In this document: one piece after another, positions 21,017 through 34,204 of the stretch
Layout of the letters: each line of letters begins with the position of its first letter
Numbering within the stretch: the first letter of the stretch is position 1
Source: Escallonia rubra
Lineage: Eukaryota > Streptophyta > Magnoliopsida > Escalloniales > Escalloniaceae
DNA: 64,000 bases
Direction: 5' to 3'
Assembly: GCA_033065855.1 (NCBI GenBank)
Contig: JAVXUO010000684.1
Location: forward strand, 124,001-188,000
Program-made: the position numbers and the translations under genes
Notes under the pieces: model-generated
The model's input: the letters and a program-made list of their open reading frames with translations, nothing else
Told to the model about the DNA's origin: nothing
Databases searched by the model: none

Positions 21017-23941
21017 TGCTGTACTCATTTATGTGAGAGAGGGGGGAGAGAGAAGCTAGCCAAGGGCAGTTGGGCTTGGGCAGTTAAGGTCAATATAACA
21101 GATGCTGTCAAGAGGACATCAAACACAAACTTCCCAAGGAGGGCATCGCCAACACGTTTAGCAACCCCCAAACACCTCAGTGTGCTTCACTTTTCTTCTT
21201 GTAACCCTCACAAAACACACAACCATGGAAATCTCGTATTTCCCATCAAGCAATTTTCTTTTATGGCGAAAAGCTGTCATGCTTTGCTGCATAACTCTGC
21301 CCATTTTCCCACTGATCTCCAACCGTTCGACGAATTGCCACAAAGAAAACAAAATCTGGAAACCGCCCAATTTTATTATGTTATTGATCTTATTAAATTT
21401 TCCACCGTGAGATCCGACATTTTAACTGCAGTGATGACACATTCTTTAGCTCTTAAGGTAGGTGCTCTTGCTCATTTACCCACTTCCACCTCTCTCCTTA
21501 CTATCTATTCAAGAGCAGGAGATTTTAGCTCTTCAAAGGCTCTTTTTGGTGAAATTTATGCCAAAGATGTGGTTATATGGAATGCCATGATTACTGCGGC
21601 TATTGATAATCAGTATTGTTTAGATGCAATGAGTTTCTTTAATGAGATGATTAAGGAGGGAAAAGGGTTTGATTCTGCTACTCTTGTAATTGTCATTTCA
21701 GCCTTGTCGAAAATGAAGAAGTTGACACAATGTCGGGCTCTTCACGGTCTGAGCGTGAAATCAGGGTTGTTATCGGGCTCTTTTCTTTGTAATGCTCTTA
21801 TTGACATGTATGCAAAATGCGGTGATTTAAGCTCCTCTGAGTGTATGTTTGGAGGAATGGATTGTAGAGACCTTGTTTCTTGGAATTCCGTAATGAGTGG
21901 TTGTCTTTATAATCAGAGCCCTGACAAGTCTCTGTGGTATTTTAAGCAGATGGCTTGTTGTAAGGAACAGGCCGATTATGTGAGTCTCTCTTGTGCTATT
22001 TCAGCATCTGCTTGTTTAAGAGAGTTGTGTATTGGTCAAATTGTTCATGGAGTGGGAATAAAATTAGGTTACCTGGAATTCCACATGTCGGTGTCAAACT
22101 CCCTTCTCTCGTTATATTCACAATGCGGAGATATCGATGCTGCAGAAAATTTATTCGCTGGAATGTTTTGGAAGGATGTGATTTCTTGGAATGCAATGAT
22201 TGATGGGTTTGTTTTGAATGGAAAGGTTCGGGAAGCATTTGATCTTCTGCATTATATGCAATCATCAAGATCAGTCCAGCCAGATATAGTGACTGTAGTT
22301 ACCATCATTCCACTTTGTGCAGAATTCATGCTATTAAGAGAAGGAAAATCTGTTCATGGATTCACAATAAGAAGAGAGGCGGGATTAGAGTTGTCAGTGA
22401 TGAATAGTCTTATGGATATGTACATGAAATGCAAGAGGGTGAATCCAGCTGAGCTTTTGTTCCAGGTCATGCCAGAAAGGGATTTGATCTCATGGAATAC
22501 AGTGATTTCTGGATATTCCCAAAATGGGATGTCTAGAGAAGCTCAAATTCTATTCAAGAAACTGCTCTTTTCAGGTTCACAATGCAGCCTGTCGACTCTC
22601 TTGGGAATACTTCCTTCGTGTCGTTCCTCTAGCTCTCTTAACTTTGGGAGATCAATCCACTGCTGGCAGTTAAAATTGGGATTTTCGAACAATATTCTTG
22701 CGGTTAATTCCCTCATGTTCATGTATATAAATTGTGGAGACTTGACAGCTTCTTTCTCATTGTTGCAGAGAATATCTCTGGTTGCGGATACTGATTGTTG
22801 GAACACTATAATTTCAGGCTGCACACAGAATGGTTTTTTCTTGGAAGCTTTAGAAGCTTTTGACTTTATGAGGCGCAAATCTCATGTCACTCCTGACTCA
22901 GTTACCCTCACTAATGTTTTATCTGCTTGCGGAAATCTTGAGTTCGGGTGGGAAGGGAAACTGTTTCATGGAATTGCTCTTAAAACATTGTTGGATAAAG
23001 ACACACGTGTGCAGAATGCACTAATAACCATGTATGGCAGACTTGGGGATACCGAAAGCGCAACATCAGTTTTCAGCTTTTGTTCTAGCCGCAACTTATG
23101 CTCGTGGAATTGCATGATCTCTGCTCTTTCTCAGAATAAAGATCCTAAAGGAGCATTAGAATTATTTTCTTGTATTGACTTTGAACCCAATGAGGTCACT
23201 ATTGCCACCATTCTCTCAGCTTGTACGCAGCTTGGAGCTATCAGACATGGGAAGCAGATCCATGGCCTTGTTTTCAGGTCTGGGTTCCACACGAATTCTT
23301 TTATAACTGCTGCTCTTTTAGATATGTACAGCAATTGTGGGAGGTTAGACATAGCTATTCGCTTATTTCAATTTTTACCAGAAAAGTCGGTTGCTGCTTG
23401 GAATTCCATGATTTCTGCTTATGGGTTCCATAGTAATGGTCTAAAAGCAGTTGAAGTATTCAATCAAATGATTGACTCTGGAAGTAATCCAACGAAAACC
23501 ACTTTTATAAACCTTTTATCAGCTTGTAGCCACTCGGGGCTTGTGAAAGAAGGACTTTGGTGTTACGAGCATATGCCAGATAAGTATGGAGTGCAACCCG
23601 TGACTGAGCATCATGTGTGCATTGTTGATATGCTTGGTCGTTCTGGAAAGCTCAGTGAGGCTTATGAGTTTATTAAGCAGATACCTACCCAACCTGAAGC
23701 AGGCGTATGGGGAGCCCTCTTAAGTGCTTGCAATTACCATGGAGATATTGAGATGGGAAGAGAAGTGGCAAACATTCTCTTTAGTTTGGAACCTGAAAAT
23801 GTTGCATATTATGTTTCATTGTGTAACATGTATATTGCTGCTGGAAGATGGAGTGATGCTGTAGGTTTGAGAAACATAATTCAAGATAAACGACTGAAGA
23901 AGCCAGCAGGTTATAGTCTTATTGATGTTGGTTTGGGATGA
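21002..23941 (+). CDS. Pentatricopeptide repeat protein, PLS class with E motif
   Basis: A single uninterrupted exon of 979 codons from the first ATG. The in-frame ATG at 21263 (M88, start MAKSCHALL) is an alternative giving 892 residues, and I consider it at least as likely because the first ATG sits in a hairpin and residues 1-60 look non-coding. Tandem ~35-residue PPR motifs fill the protein: repeats of the form 'L-MY-KCG', 'D-VSWN-MISG--QNG' and 'P-VT--TILSAC--LG' recur, with at least seven xWNxxI/VS cores. The C-terminus (GVWGALLSACNYHGD...KPAGYSLIDV) is the E/E+ motif, and no DYW domain follows. PLS-class proteins bind single-stranded RNA in mitochondria or chloroplasts and mostly specify C-to-U editing sites; E-class members need a DYW partner in trans. 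Its place beside ABCE2 suggests the orthologue of Arabidopsis At4g19220, annotated mitochondrial. The absence of introns is normal for the family. Confidence 0.92.
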   Translation: MVTAGCCTHLCERGGREKLAKGSWAWAVKVNITDAVKRTSNTNFPRRASPTRLATPKHLSVLHFSSCNPHKTHNHGNLVFPIKQFSFMAKSCHALLHNSAHFPTDLQPFDELPQRKQNLETAQFYYVIDLIKFSTVRSDILTAVMTHSLALKVGALAHLPTSTSLLTIYSRAGDFSSSKALFGEIYAKDVVIWNAMITAAIDNQYCLDAMSFFNEMIKEGKGFDSATLVIVISALSKMKKLTQCRALHGLSVKSGLLSGSFLCNALIDMYAKCGDLSSSECMFGGMDCRDLVSWNSVMSGCLYNQSPDKSLWYFKQMACCKEQADYVSLSCAISASACLRELCIGQIVHGVGIKLGYLEFHMSVSNSLLSLYSQCGDIDAAENLFAGMFWKDVISWNAMIDGFVLNGKVREAFDLLHYMQSSRSVQPDIVTVVTIIPLCAEFMLLREGKSVHGFTIRREAGLELSVMNSLMDMYMKCKRVNPAELLFQVMPERDLISWNTVISGYSQNGMSREAQILFKKLLFSGSQCSLSTLLGILPSCRSSSSLNFGRSIHCWQLKLGFSNNILAVNSLMFMYINCGDLTASFSLLQRISLVADTDCWNTIISGCTQNGFFLEALEAFDFMRRKSHVTPDSVTLTNVLSACGNLEFGWEGKLFHGIALKTLLDKDTRVQNALITMYGRLGDTESATSVFSFCSSRNLCSWNCMISALSQNKDPKGALELFSCIDFEPNEVTIATILSACTQLGAIRHGKQIHGLVFRSGFHTNSFITAALLDMYSNCGRLDIAIRLFQFLPEKSVAAWNSMISAYGFHSNGLKAVEVFNQMIDSGSNPTKTTFINLLSACSHSGLVKEGLWCYEHMPDKYGVQPVTEHHVCIVDMLGRSGKLSEAYEFIKQIPTQPEAGVWGALLSACNYHGDIEMGREVANILFSLEPENVAYYVSLCNMYIAAGRWSDAVGLRNIIQDKRLKKPAGYSLIDVGLG

Positions 23942-23994
23942 GAGAGTGTGAAAATTTAGCTGGTGAGTTCTACGAGGTTACGCTATTTAACTGA

Positions 23995-25190
23995 ATGAGA
24001 CTCTCTCATGTATTCTACGTGCTTTTCTATGGTTTTAACGTTTATGCTATTAAACCTAAGGATTCTTACAAGTGGTGGTATACTGCTAATGGTGTCTATA
24101 AAGTCAAATCGGGATATAAGATGAAGGGAACTCTACATGTGGGTAATAACAAGTACAGCAGAGGAATGGAGATAATCAACAAGCTGATAACAGCGAAGGA
24201 ATAGCTGAGCGCATACAGGAATGAACTAATGGCCCTGTAAAATGCTCACTGAATTCTGGCATCTATTCTGCCTCTGAGAAAGGGGCATCTGTTCTAAAGT
24301 TCTCTGAAAATATCAAGTTGTTTGTGGAAATCAAGGCAGAATTAACCACAAGGAATATTCTTCCAAATCCAATCTGTGGTCCGTGCCATGAGGAGCCTGA
24401 AAGTGTAAAACTTTTAATTTTTCAATGTGAATTGGTAAAGCCTTTGGTTTGATAGCCAACTCACTGCAGATCCCTCCAGAGTCCCTTGGGGGGATAATGG
24501 AGATTGGTTTTCATTTTGGATCTCAAGGAAGCAGGAAGCCTGGGAAAAAGAGCTAAATCTCTGGTTCAATTAGAAGCCCTTTACTGGGCTATTTGGTTCA
24601 CTAAAAATGCTCAAGTATTTAAGCAGGAACACCTCAACATGGACACCACCCTTTACAATTGTAGAACCTGTTTGCAGCTGTGAAGCAAGGCAACACAAAT
24701 CATCAAGGCAAAAACCTTGGTAAAAAAGACCTCCAGTGTCTCTCTTGATACACTTGCAGTTCAACTAGGTTGCAGATCTCATCCAAGGCCAGGAGTAGCT
24801 CAGTATGCATTGCAGGTGGATGCAGCATGGAAACCCAATGATGTAGAAGCTGGCATTGCAGTGGTAATCTTGCAAGATGGAATACAAGTAAACACATGGA
24901 AGGGAAGAAGAATGGCTAGCTATGCTCAGAATGCAGAAGCCATTGCCATTCTGGAAGCTGTGAAGTGGGCAAGAAACAATGCGCACCCCAACATCATCGT
25001 ACTCTCTGACTGCAGCAGTTTCATCAGAAAATTGATCTTGGCTGGAGAAGATAATAGTAAATTAACTCGTATTATGTTTGATATCAAAAAAACTTGCTAT
25101 GGACTTGAATTTTTGTTGTGGTACACAGGTTAATAGGGCTCATGTTAGCCTAGCTCACTAGCAAGCAAAAAATGACATTACTAGGTGCTT
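23995..25190 (+). pseudogene. LINE 3'-end remnant with zinc-knuckle and RNase H parts
   Basis: Just downstream of the PPR gene, broken plus-strand frames show KWWYTANGVYKVKSGYKM (24073-24126), the segment that precedes zf-RVT in plant LINEs. Next comes ELTTRNILPNPICGPCHEEPE (split here as ELTTRNILPNP and ICGPCHEEPE; about 24335-24400), the zf-RVT cysteines. Last is an open stretch (24717-25133) holding an RNase H-type domain: LQVDAAWKPNDVEAGIAVVI, ASYAQNAEAIAILEAVKWA, IIVLSDCSSFI and later VNRAH. Stops and shifts separate the parts, so it is a dead fragment. The upstream ORF1/EN/RT are absent. Confidence 0.75.
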
Positions 25191-25199
25191 GTAATGATA

Positions 25200-26800
25200 T
25201 ATTTTGTGCATCAAATATATACTGTTGATTTGCCAAAAACACATCGTATATGCCATTGAATGAAATGAACAAAACCAACTCCTAGCAAAAGTGTGTGTGT
25301 GCGTGTGTAATAAACCTTATTTGTTTTCGTTGACACTGTCGGCTTCCACCGGCACGTGGCGTGGTAATCCTTTATAGGCTTTTTAGGATTGCTTTTTTCA
25401 GTTTTCGCCATGGGCGGCTTCCTCATTCGATGGCTTGGTGGTGCCTTCTCAATTGGATCCACCATTTTGGGTGGGTGACAGGCGGGGAGGTTAGATCTAC
25501 TACTCTATGGTGTCTCGCGGTAATCACGAGGTGGGTAGTGGATACAGGGTGTGGTGGGTGGGCATGGCGGCGGCAATTGGTAGTAATGTTGGTAGTGGAG
25601 GTTTTTCTTCCTGTTGTTTATTGTGGGTGGGGTGGGTGAGGGTGGCGGTATTTTCCCTTCGCTAGCTAGCTCGGTGCCCTATCTGTTTTTGATTTGTGGT
25701 GTATGGATGGTTCGGATGGGAGGATAGAGAGTACTTCCAGGCTAGGATTCGTTTGCTCCCGTTCCCCCAAAACTCAATGCCCTTTCTCATTTTTTGCTTT
25801 CCAATTGGTGTTTGGCCAATTGTGGTGATGAGAGCGCTGGTGGTTTGTGCCCTTGTGTGGTGGCGGGTCGATCTAGTGGTGATGGGATGTGTGGTCACGG
25901 TCTCATATGGTGTGGAGTGTTTGGGTGGAGTGGTATCAATTTGTTGCTATAGGTTGGGTGGTCGTGTGGTGGTGCTGCAAGAAGTAGGTGGTTGTGGGGC
26001 GGTGCTGGTTTGGGCCGATCATGAGTGACAGTGGTGCGTGGTGGCTTATCGCGTGGTTTAGCCGATGGTGCAAATCGGGTTCCGAGCATTATTTATCGAG
26101 TCATGTGAGGGGTTTCCTTTGGTTTGTGTTTTTTTTTTTTTTGGTTGATTTTCTTTTTTTGGTTAATAGGATAATTTTTTTTCTCAAAATAATTGGCAAA
26201 GCCGTCCTTGCTACAAGTTGTTTGCAATATTTTGCATTCAAACAAAAGAAATTTCTCATTACTGTTCATATTTGCAAAGTTAGATCTAAAAGTATCTAAT
26301 CCTGGTGTAGTCCAAACCATAAATACGTCTAATCAGGCTTTACATGCAAAAGTGGCTAAGGAAACTGCTTTTGGCAGTAGCCGGAAGTAGTATAAGCGTA
26401 TCACATATAATACAATATTGGGCCAGCAGTTGCATTAATGCTTCCCCCCCCCCCTGTCATCTATGCCATCAAATGCTTTGAATTAGTATAGATTAATATG
26501 TGCAAAATTTTATGTTGCTTGGCCCATAAATCGTTTTTAGAATGGCCAACGCTTGCGATGTTTATTGTTCTTGTGCTCTGTAAGAGTATGCTACTGATTC
26601 ACGATGCGTGCCAAGTGATTCGAGATATAAAGTCATATTCTTGATCTTAGTCTGCTTTATTCAAAAGAGCTTCCGGCATATATGAAACACGTGTTTTCTA
26701 GAACACTAACAAGGCCACTATTCCAAAATCAGAAAAGAGTAAGGGAGGTCTAGTCCACTGCTAGCTAATGGTGTTTCATTTATAAGATTGGAGATTGTAT
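25200..26800. other. G-rich/T-rich spacer, no gene
   Basis: From ~25320 to ~26080 the plus strand is G/T-rich with many GGTGG words and long low-complexity frames in both directions. It resembles the G-rich interiors of other elements in the window but has no termini I can define. A poly-T run lies at ~26130-26160 and a poly-C run near 26441. No host gene is recognised. Confidence 0.45.
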
Positions 26801-26819
26801 GCATTGACCAGTGAGATGT

Positions 26820-29800
26820 TCAGTTGAATCTTATCCAATCCACATGGCCTTGTAGTTTCTTTATTTTCCAATTTAAAGGATCAATGAGTGCTTTCCAGAT
26901 AGACTGCGCTAGATTTTGCGCTTCCACAATGATGGGTCCAGTGTCAAAAGCTCCTCATTTAAAGCAGATATCATTTCCGTGTAGCCAGATGTGTCTAAGA
27001 ATGGTGAAGATTGTAGTTGTTGCTTTGGATTGTGGTTGTGTGAAAGGATTCCTTTTGTAGATCCAGGCAACCAACCATTCAAAAATTGGAGGTAAAGGCT
27101 GCTCTAGTTTTATGTCCAATGTTTAGTCTAAACCAGATTGCCCTTATCTGCGGGCAACGAAGAAAAATGTTCTGTTATCTTCAATGGCATCTTGGCAAAA
27201 ACCGCACAAATCGTTTGTCGAGATATTTAACCGAGCAAGTTTAAATTTTATGGCGAGGCGATTAAGTAGAAGTAACTGAATTTTATGAGGCAAATTGAGC
27301 TTCCAAAGAGATTACATGTCTTGGATAAGGTGTTGTTGCCTAGATATAATTTGGGTTCGTTGCTTCTACTTTACCTGCCTATTTATCATATGGTAACTAG
27401 ACTTAACTGAGCAGTGCCCGAATGGATTCAAATCCCATATCAGCTTATCAGGGTAGTTTCCCTTTGAAATACGACTTTTGCTTATGAGATCACTGATATT
27501 TTCTAGGAAAATGTCTTTTAACAATGAGAGATTTCACATTTTATCTTGAATCAAGTCTGATGCAAAAGAATCCCTAGGGTTTATATGACGATATTCTTGT
27601 AATCTCGAGGGTCGGACTTTTTGAGCCAGTAATCATCTCAAACTAAAGCGGTTAGACAATTTTCAATCTGCCATATGAGACACTCTTTTCCGTGCAGGAT
27701 ACCTCGCCATGCCCACGTGATGTTCCCTTTTGTCTTTGATCTCAAAGAAATATCTATTTTGGTAACACTTAGTACGGAAGGTTGTATTTAGTAGGGAATC
27801 ATGGTCTTGAATGAGGTTCCAACTGGTTTTGGCCAAAAGGGGTGGTTTAGAATATAATGTGACCTTGAAACCTAGTTCCGTGGAGTCTTTTGGTCCACAG
27901 AAGGCGAATCAGTTTAACGAATGTAGTGTTTTACCAACCTCATTACCAGCCCAAAAGAAATTACTAAAAAGGGTGTCTAGATGCTTTAAATGTAGATCAA
28001 AATTTGAAGACCTTCATGTGGTAAACTAAGAGCGACGATAGAGCTGATCCGATAAGAGTACATCTTCTGAATTTGTTATGGAGAAAGCATTTTCATATGT
28101 TTGGACCTATACTATCAGCTCCTGAAGAACTATGTTTTATGTGTCACTACATCTAGGCTTGCTACCATATGCATGCCAAAATTTTCTCCCCTTGAGATTC
28201 CTCGCGTATACCATGTACTCACTAGGTGTTAAGTAAGTACTGGGGCTAAAAGCAATGTTTCACTCTTGGTTTGTCCTTTGTCCAAAATCTTTACATTAGG
28301 TTTCAATAAGAATTTTGAGCAATTCACAACCTGTGTATGTGATTTTGAAAAACAAGAGAGAGTCGTCAGCAAAAAACAGATGTTTATAGTTGGACCTTGA
28401 TTTTCTGACTTGATACCGCAAAAATTTCCCAATCCTTGGGCTCTAAGTAAATTAGCCGAAAGAACTTATGCGCCATGGATGAACAGACATAGCAATAAAG
28501 GGTCTCCTTGACGAAGTCCACACTTAGGGTGGCATTGGTTACCTATTTATCAAAATTGCAAAGGATATGGATTTCACACATTCCATGCTTAGTTGGTTGA
28601 AATGATTTGGAAACCAAACATTCTTAAGACCACTTGCGGGAAATATCATTGTACTCCACCATAGGCTTTACTCATATCCATCTTTAGGATACAATAGGCA
28701 TCTCTTCCCGCTTTCTTGAGTTCAGTAGCATTTTGTAAGTTCTTTGGCTACGAGGATGTTATCTGAGAATCTGTTGTCTGGAAGAAATGCATTCTGGAAT
28801 AGTGAACTTGTTGACAATGGTTCTTGCAATGACTTTGAATATAGTGTCTCGCAAATTGATAAGTCTAAAATCACCAGGAACAAACAGGATATTCATTCTT
28901 TGGTTTAAGGACAATGAAATTATTATTCGTTTCCCTGAGCGTATGACCTATATACCGAAAGGAGAGCGCATCATGGGTAATTTCCTTCGCTACCAGAAGC
29001 CAGCATTTTTCATTAACCAGGGTCAGGGTACCATCCGGCCCTGGATCTTTCATAGGTAATAATTCAACCAGTGTTTGTCGACTTCTACAGTCATGAAAGG
29101 TTGATCTGCTCCATGTGAAGGGTGCTCAAGGATGAAGACACTGCTTCAATTAATCTAAACGTAGTCCGAGTTGGTCTTGATTGGAATCTAATTTGAAAAT
29201 ATTCATAAACTATTGCTTGAAACATTTTGAGATTTTAATCCCATTTGATGTCTGAGCCCGATTGGTCTTGAACTAATAATTTAATGTTTTTTCTTTCTTT
29301 CTTTCTTTTTTTTTCTGATTATGGTCGCCGCATAGAAGAATTTAATATTTTGAACACCTAATTTTAATAATTTTTCCCTTATTTTTGTGCCCAATGAATT
29401 TCTTTACGATCCAAAAGCGAGTGAATATGTGTCGAGAGGCTAGTAAATTGACTTCGGGTGTTCTGGTATGTCAAGTGATGCTGGAGTTAGTAGAGTTTAG
29501 CTTTTGTTCAACTGATTTCTCAAGACAAATGATAAAAAAAATACAGGTTCTAGTTGGACATGGCTTGTGCAAGGGTTCCACCATGCAACGTGATTATGAA
29601 AAGAGGGAATCTGATGATAAGTATGGCCCAAATATTTTTAACCACATGATAACACTCCCGGTGCTTGAACCACATTGCTTCAAATCTAAAAGGTCGACCT
29701 TTACTAGTTGATTGTGCAGAATCCTTTAACAGGATCGGGGCATGGTTGGAGCATTGGACATGATGGTTTTGTATAAAGGATAAAGGGAACATTGTGGCCC

Positions 29801-32800
29801 TTGCCATATTAGCAAAACACCGGTCTATTTTTCATAAGTGCAATTTAAGCCATCCCTATCGTTCAACCACGTGAAAGGTGGGCCCAACCAAGGCAGATCA
29901 AACAACCCCAGTTGGAAGAGCATATCCTTTAAAATTTGGTGCCCTATAATATTATGTGAGTGAAGTCCTATTTGTTATCTAGTTTAAGGACTTGATTGAA
30001 TCTCTTACCGACAGTAGCGATCTAAGCACCTAGGTTAAGATAGACGGCGTAGGGAGCCAAGTAGATCTCTTTTTAGCCAAATCAATGAAGCCATTGACAA
30101 AACCAGTAGACCATGATAGGCCCGACCAACAGAGAGAGAAAGGATAATGAGGTTCTTGTTTATATAAGTAATAAAAGCTGAAATAAAATATTTCCAACCC
30201 ATCCAAAGGCCTCATTTGGCCCCATCAAAGTCAAAACCTATAAATAAGGAAAAATCGAGTCTCTGCATATGTTTCCCTTTTATGGCATCTCATTTTTGTT
30301 TTAGAAAGGAAGAACACATCCAGGTATGGAGTTCGGGCAACAAATTTTTCTTTATGAGTTGTTCGAGGTTACCTAAAACCTTGACAATTCTAGCAAAGGG
30401 TTTTCAATTAAATTTTTGGAGTTGTGAGGGGACACTGTTAAAACCAAAAGGGAGAGGGCAATCGTAAACCATGTAGGAAACAAAGCGTGCCAAAACCTAG
30501 TCTTGACGATAAGGGCACAACTAACCGAAGAAATTCAAAAGTTCATTTCAGACAGATTGTCAAGTTTGAGCAGTTTAGGAGGCTCAGGGTTCTGACAAGC
30601 TAAGGATAACAAGGTGATATTAACAAAATTCAATGATCTTTTTCTTCTTCTTATTTTCCCGTTTTCTTTGGTCATTATCTTTAATTTGCTTATTTATTAC
30701 CCATATATCCTAAAAAAAAATGCTAAGTTGTAGATGACATCAGTCCTTGTTTCCAAAGTGATGTCTCTTGCATGTAAAGAGTTTGTAAGAAATAATTGGA
30801 TTAAACTCTAGCATGCCAGAGGTCGAGAAGCACAAGAGGTATTATCTTGTCAAAACTATAACTAATTGCACCTTCCGTGCAAAAGCAAATTAACAAGCAG
30901 TGTTTATGTGAAGTTTTGAAAATGGCGGAACCTGGTGCAGCCCCTGCCACGTGCTTGTGAAGTGCTTTAGTGCACTTTGTAGGGCTTCCTCAAAGACGAC
31001 GATCCTTTAAAGTGATTGATCTTCTCTTTCTTAGCTCAGTGCTAAGGCTTCAGAATTTGCCTTGTCAAGAGTTCGGCCCCTTTTTCATGTTAGTAATCAT
31101 AGTTCTATTCTTTATGATTTGAAAATTTGACCTTCCCATACGTCTTCATCTTTCCCGTCTCTTCGTCCGTGAGATCTTTAAATTCTGGGGCCTTGAATTT
31201 GGTACCTCCAATCATAGGCTTTTCCATTTCAAACTCTATGAGTTCATACTCTATTAAAGGTCCATGGCCACATGATGTAGATGTATCAGTGAGTCTTAGG
31301 CTTTCATTTGAGGGGGTTTGAAATTTAGCAGAGCTTTCAGTATTTGGGAGGGGTCTGAAGGGTCAGCCATGCCTCTGTATTCTATCCTTGGATAGATTTG
31401 GTAGAATTCATGTAATAAAATCACTTCACTTAGTTTGAGAAGTGGGGAGGTTTTTGGGCCGACCAAGGGTTCACTTACTAACGGAATTGTCACAGCCAAA
31501 GGCATGTGTTCATTTGTGACTTCAGGGGTGAGGTGAGGGCATGCATAAGCTGGATAAGACTTGTATTAGTGACGCTAGATTTTGCATGAAAAAGAATGGC
31601 CAGGGATCAAAGGGCCCAATTGCGATACAGAAGGGCCAGAAGTCAACATGCATGTTGCTGCCTCCAAATGGGTTTTATCAGCTATCATGAAAGGTGGTTT
31701 GGGAGAGAGGAGCTACCTGTTGTAATAGTTATGGGGGTTAACCTGTACTCATGAGGGTCCAACAGATCTAGGTGAAAGTTGGGTTTAAGGTTAAAAGGGT
31801 TTGAGCCGAGAAAGGTAAATTAGTGTGAGATGTTATGGTCCACATGAGGCTTGAGCCGGTGAATATGGTTTGACTGAGATTAATTCTGGGGATAAGTCAT
31901 AGTTATTTGGTGCTCTGAAATTGGGCGTGGTGCAAGAAAATGAGTTTTGTGACCAATTAGGTGGAGGGCCTGAAAGTATAGGAGTCTTTTGTAGGGTGCA
32001 AGTGGGCTGTGAGATAGGAGATAGACACTTGCTGAATTATGGGCTCTATGCCTTTATTTTCAGCCATCAGCAAGATTTCCACAATCTCATCATCACCAGC
32101 AACCACCTCGTTCGAATTTTTGTTGACAAGAATAATGAGTACCACTAGATTTGCATGAAACAAATCTGACCCATAGCTTGTATCAACTTCAGTGATTGTG
32201 AGTTTCAGTTGATACTTAAATTCGGATAAGCTCGGAGAGTTGTTCGAGCATCGACACTACCATCACAAATATGACGACCAGGTCCTCGGCCCCGCCACAG
32301 AGCAATCCCTCCCTTAAAAGAACTAGCGAAGTAAGTACTTGTGAGTTCATGGGCATGGTCTTATAAGGTCAGTCAGAAATCATTCCACATCCGATGTGGG
32401 ATATCACAACAAAAGAGAAGGGACACAGATCAGGTCTGTTGAGGATTGTTGAACGGCATCGCAATGATACTAACACTACTTCGAGTGATTTTGTACATGA
32501 TTCTAGGTCGCACCTATCCTTCGGTAGCAATAGCAAGCATGGCAATTCCCATTTATAAATACACCCTAGCCACATGTATCAGGGTTGGTGGTTAATTTTC
32601 AGTCTAAGATAGGAGGGGGATAAATACTCCACGAAAGAGAGGTTCGTCAAGATAAACCCGAAGTTTGAGTCGAAAAATGTGAATGTATATCCTTTGTCTA
32701 TCCATCCACTCAAGGTCATATCCATCTAATCGAGGTCCAGAGATTGACCTAAAACTGCTTCTATGTTGAGGGCTAAATCTTGGTGGAAACAATGACTACG

Positions 32801-33190
32801 GATGTTTACGATACGAACCCAAAGATCCAAAGTAGGGTACAATACAAGAACGAAAATGGTGCGAGGCTTCGGTGATTTAAGGAGAATGAGACATCGTTTG
32901 ATGTTCCAAGGCCCTTTTCCATAAGGAGTTGAGCTTGCTTGACTGTAACAAAGGGAAAGAGGAAAATCTTGGAAAGTATTTGCAATGCTACAGGGCAAGA
33001 AGAGTCCAAAATTTGCTGACATACCTTTGAACTTTCCCTTAAGAGAGCACCTCCACATCCAAAATTTTCCCCATCAACATGCACTTAAAAAGACCACAGT
33101 CCTCGAGGATCTTTGACTTGTTAAAACTTCTGTGTTCAAGACCAGGGGGTCTGTCCTGACCTCTGGAAAAACCAGAAGGAGAAGCCATAA
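26820..33190 (-). mobile_element. L1-type LINE, nearly full length but decayed
   Basis: Minus-strand fragments appear in the order expected of a plant L1 element. ORF1 starts near 33188 and carries a DUF4283-like segment (GPWNIKRCLILL, then LWVRIVN; 33090-32730). The endonuclease C-terminus reads GPTFHV, then SNHAPILL and RPFRFEAMW (29900-29600). Reverse transcriptase has DPGPDGTL (near 29050), FIVLKPKNEYP, KMDMSKAYGGV (near 28680), GLRQGDPLL (near 28515) and a broken active-site region. The zinc-knuckle part reads WKLNLPHKIQLLLLNRLA, then ARLNISTNDLCGFCQDAIED (27310-27170), followed by IWLHGNDICF (near 26990). Many stops and frameshifts interrupt every part. L1 elements copy themselves by target-primed reverse transcription; this copy cannot. 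The exact ends and target duplication were not found. Confidence 0.8.
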
Positions 33191-34204
33191 GGAAAAATTG
33201 TGGTGAAAGAAAGACAAAAAAATAGGATGACTATTGTAATGCCCTTACTTGGGTGGAGAGAAAAGAGCCGTCAAGTAGTTAGAGGTTACTGTTTTCTATA
33301 ATAATTTATCCCCCTTGACTCTTTCTAAAACTTCATAATATGTAGAACAGTGGAAGTGTATCAAACTAAAGCCGCCCCATCTCCCTAAATAGCCTCGAAG
33401 AAAGCCTATGTGAGAGGCGATACGAGAGAAAACGCCTCCTCTGTCACAACCCCCTCTCCCTTCTCCGTCTCCATAACCACCACCGATTTTCCCGGCGTGT
33501 GGTGACGTGGTATCTTCGATCGGGAGATTGGTAGTCTTTTAGGGTTGTTGTGTGGGATCTTGGGGGTTATGGAGAGCTGGACGGCCATGACTCTTCAAAC
33601 GGTTCAAGATCGATTCGGTTGCTAATTTCCGACTCTAGAGATCGGGTGGTGTTTGATGGAGGAGGTAAGCTATTTGAATCCTCAGGGTTTTCCTCATTTG
33701 GGTGGTGGTTGGCTTTGGGTGTAGGGTAATTTCACCATAGGGTTTGTGGTTGCGCTGTCGCGGGTTTGTGTTGGGGTGGTGAGTCTAGGGTTAGGCTTTT
33801 TCTTCTAGGGTTTTTGTATCCCCCTCCCCCCAGTGGATTCCCCCTTACCTTAGAAAGGTTTTGCGGGTAACAATTGTTGGTTGATAGTTATTAACTATTA
33901 ATCGGTGATTTGTGGAATTGAGTTTGCCAGTGATTCAGAGGGTTTTCGGTTATGGGTGATTCTGACGGTTTTTTATTGTCGGTTGATGTTTTCGAGGGTC
34001 CTCATCGAGGTCGAAGACTGTGATGTTTTCGGTGGTGCTTCTGTTGGACCATGGTGGAGGTTAGATGCTTCTATTGGGTCACGGTGAGGGGCTTCTGGGC
34101 GTTCGCAGCAGGGTGTTGGCAAGAGATGCTAGTTTTTTTGGCGCCAGAGTGACGGCACGGGGATCGAAGCCACGTTGCAGCACAGAGGCCACGTGTCTGG
34201 ATTT
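33191..34204. other. Spacer, possible 5' region of the LINE
   Basis: Contains a mixed-composition stretch (33400-34180) with short open frames on both strands and CCGCC/GGTGG words. It is immediately upstream of the decayed LINE's ORF1 and could be its 5' UTR. No host gene is recognised. Confidence 0.4.
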
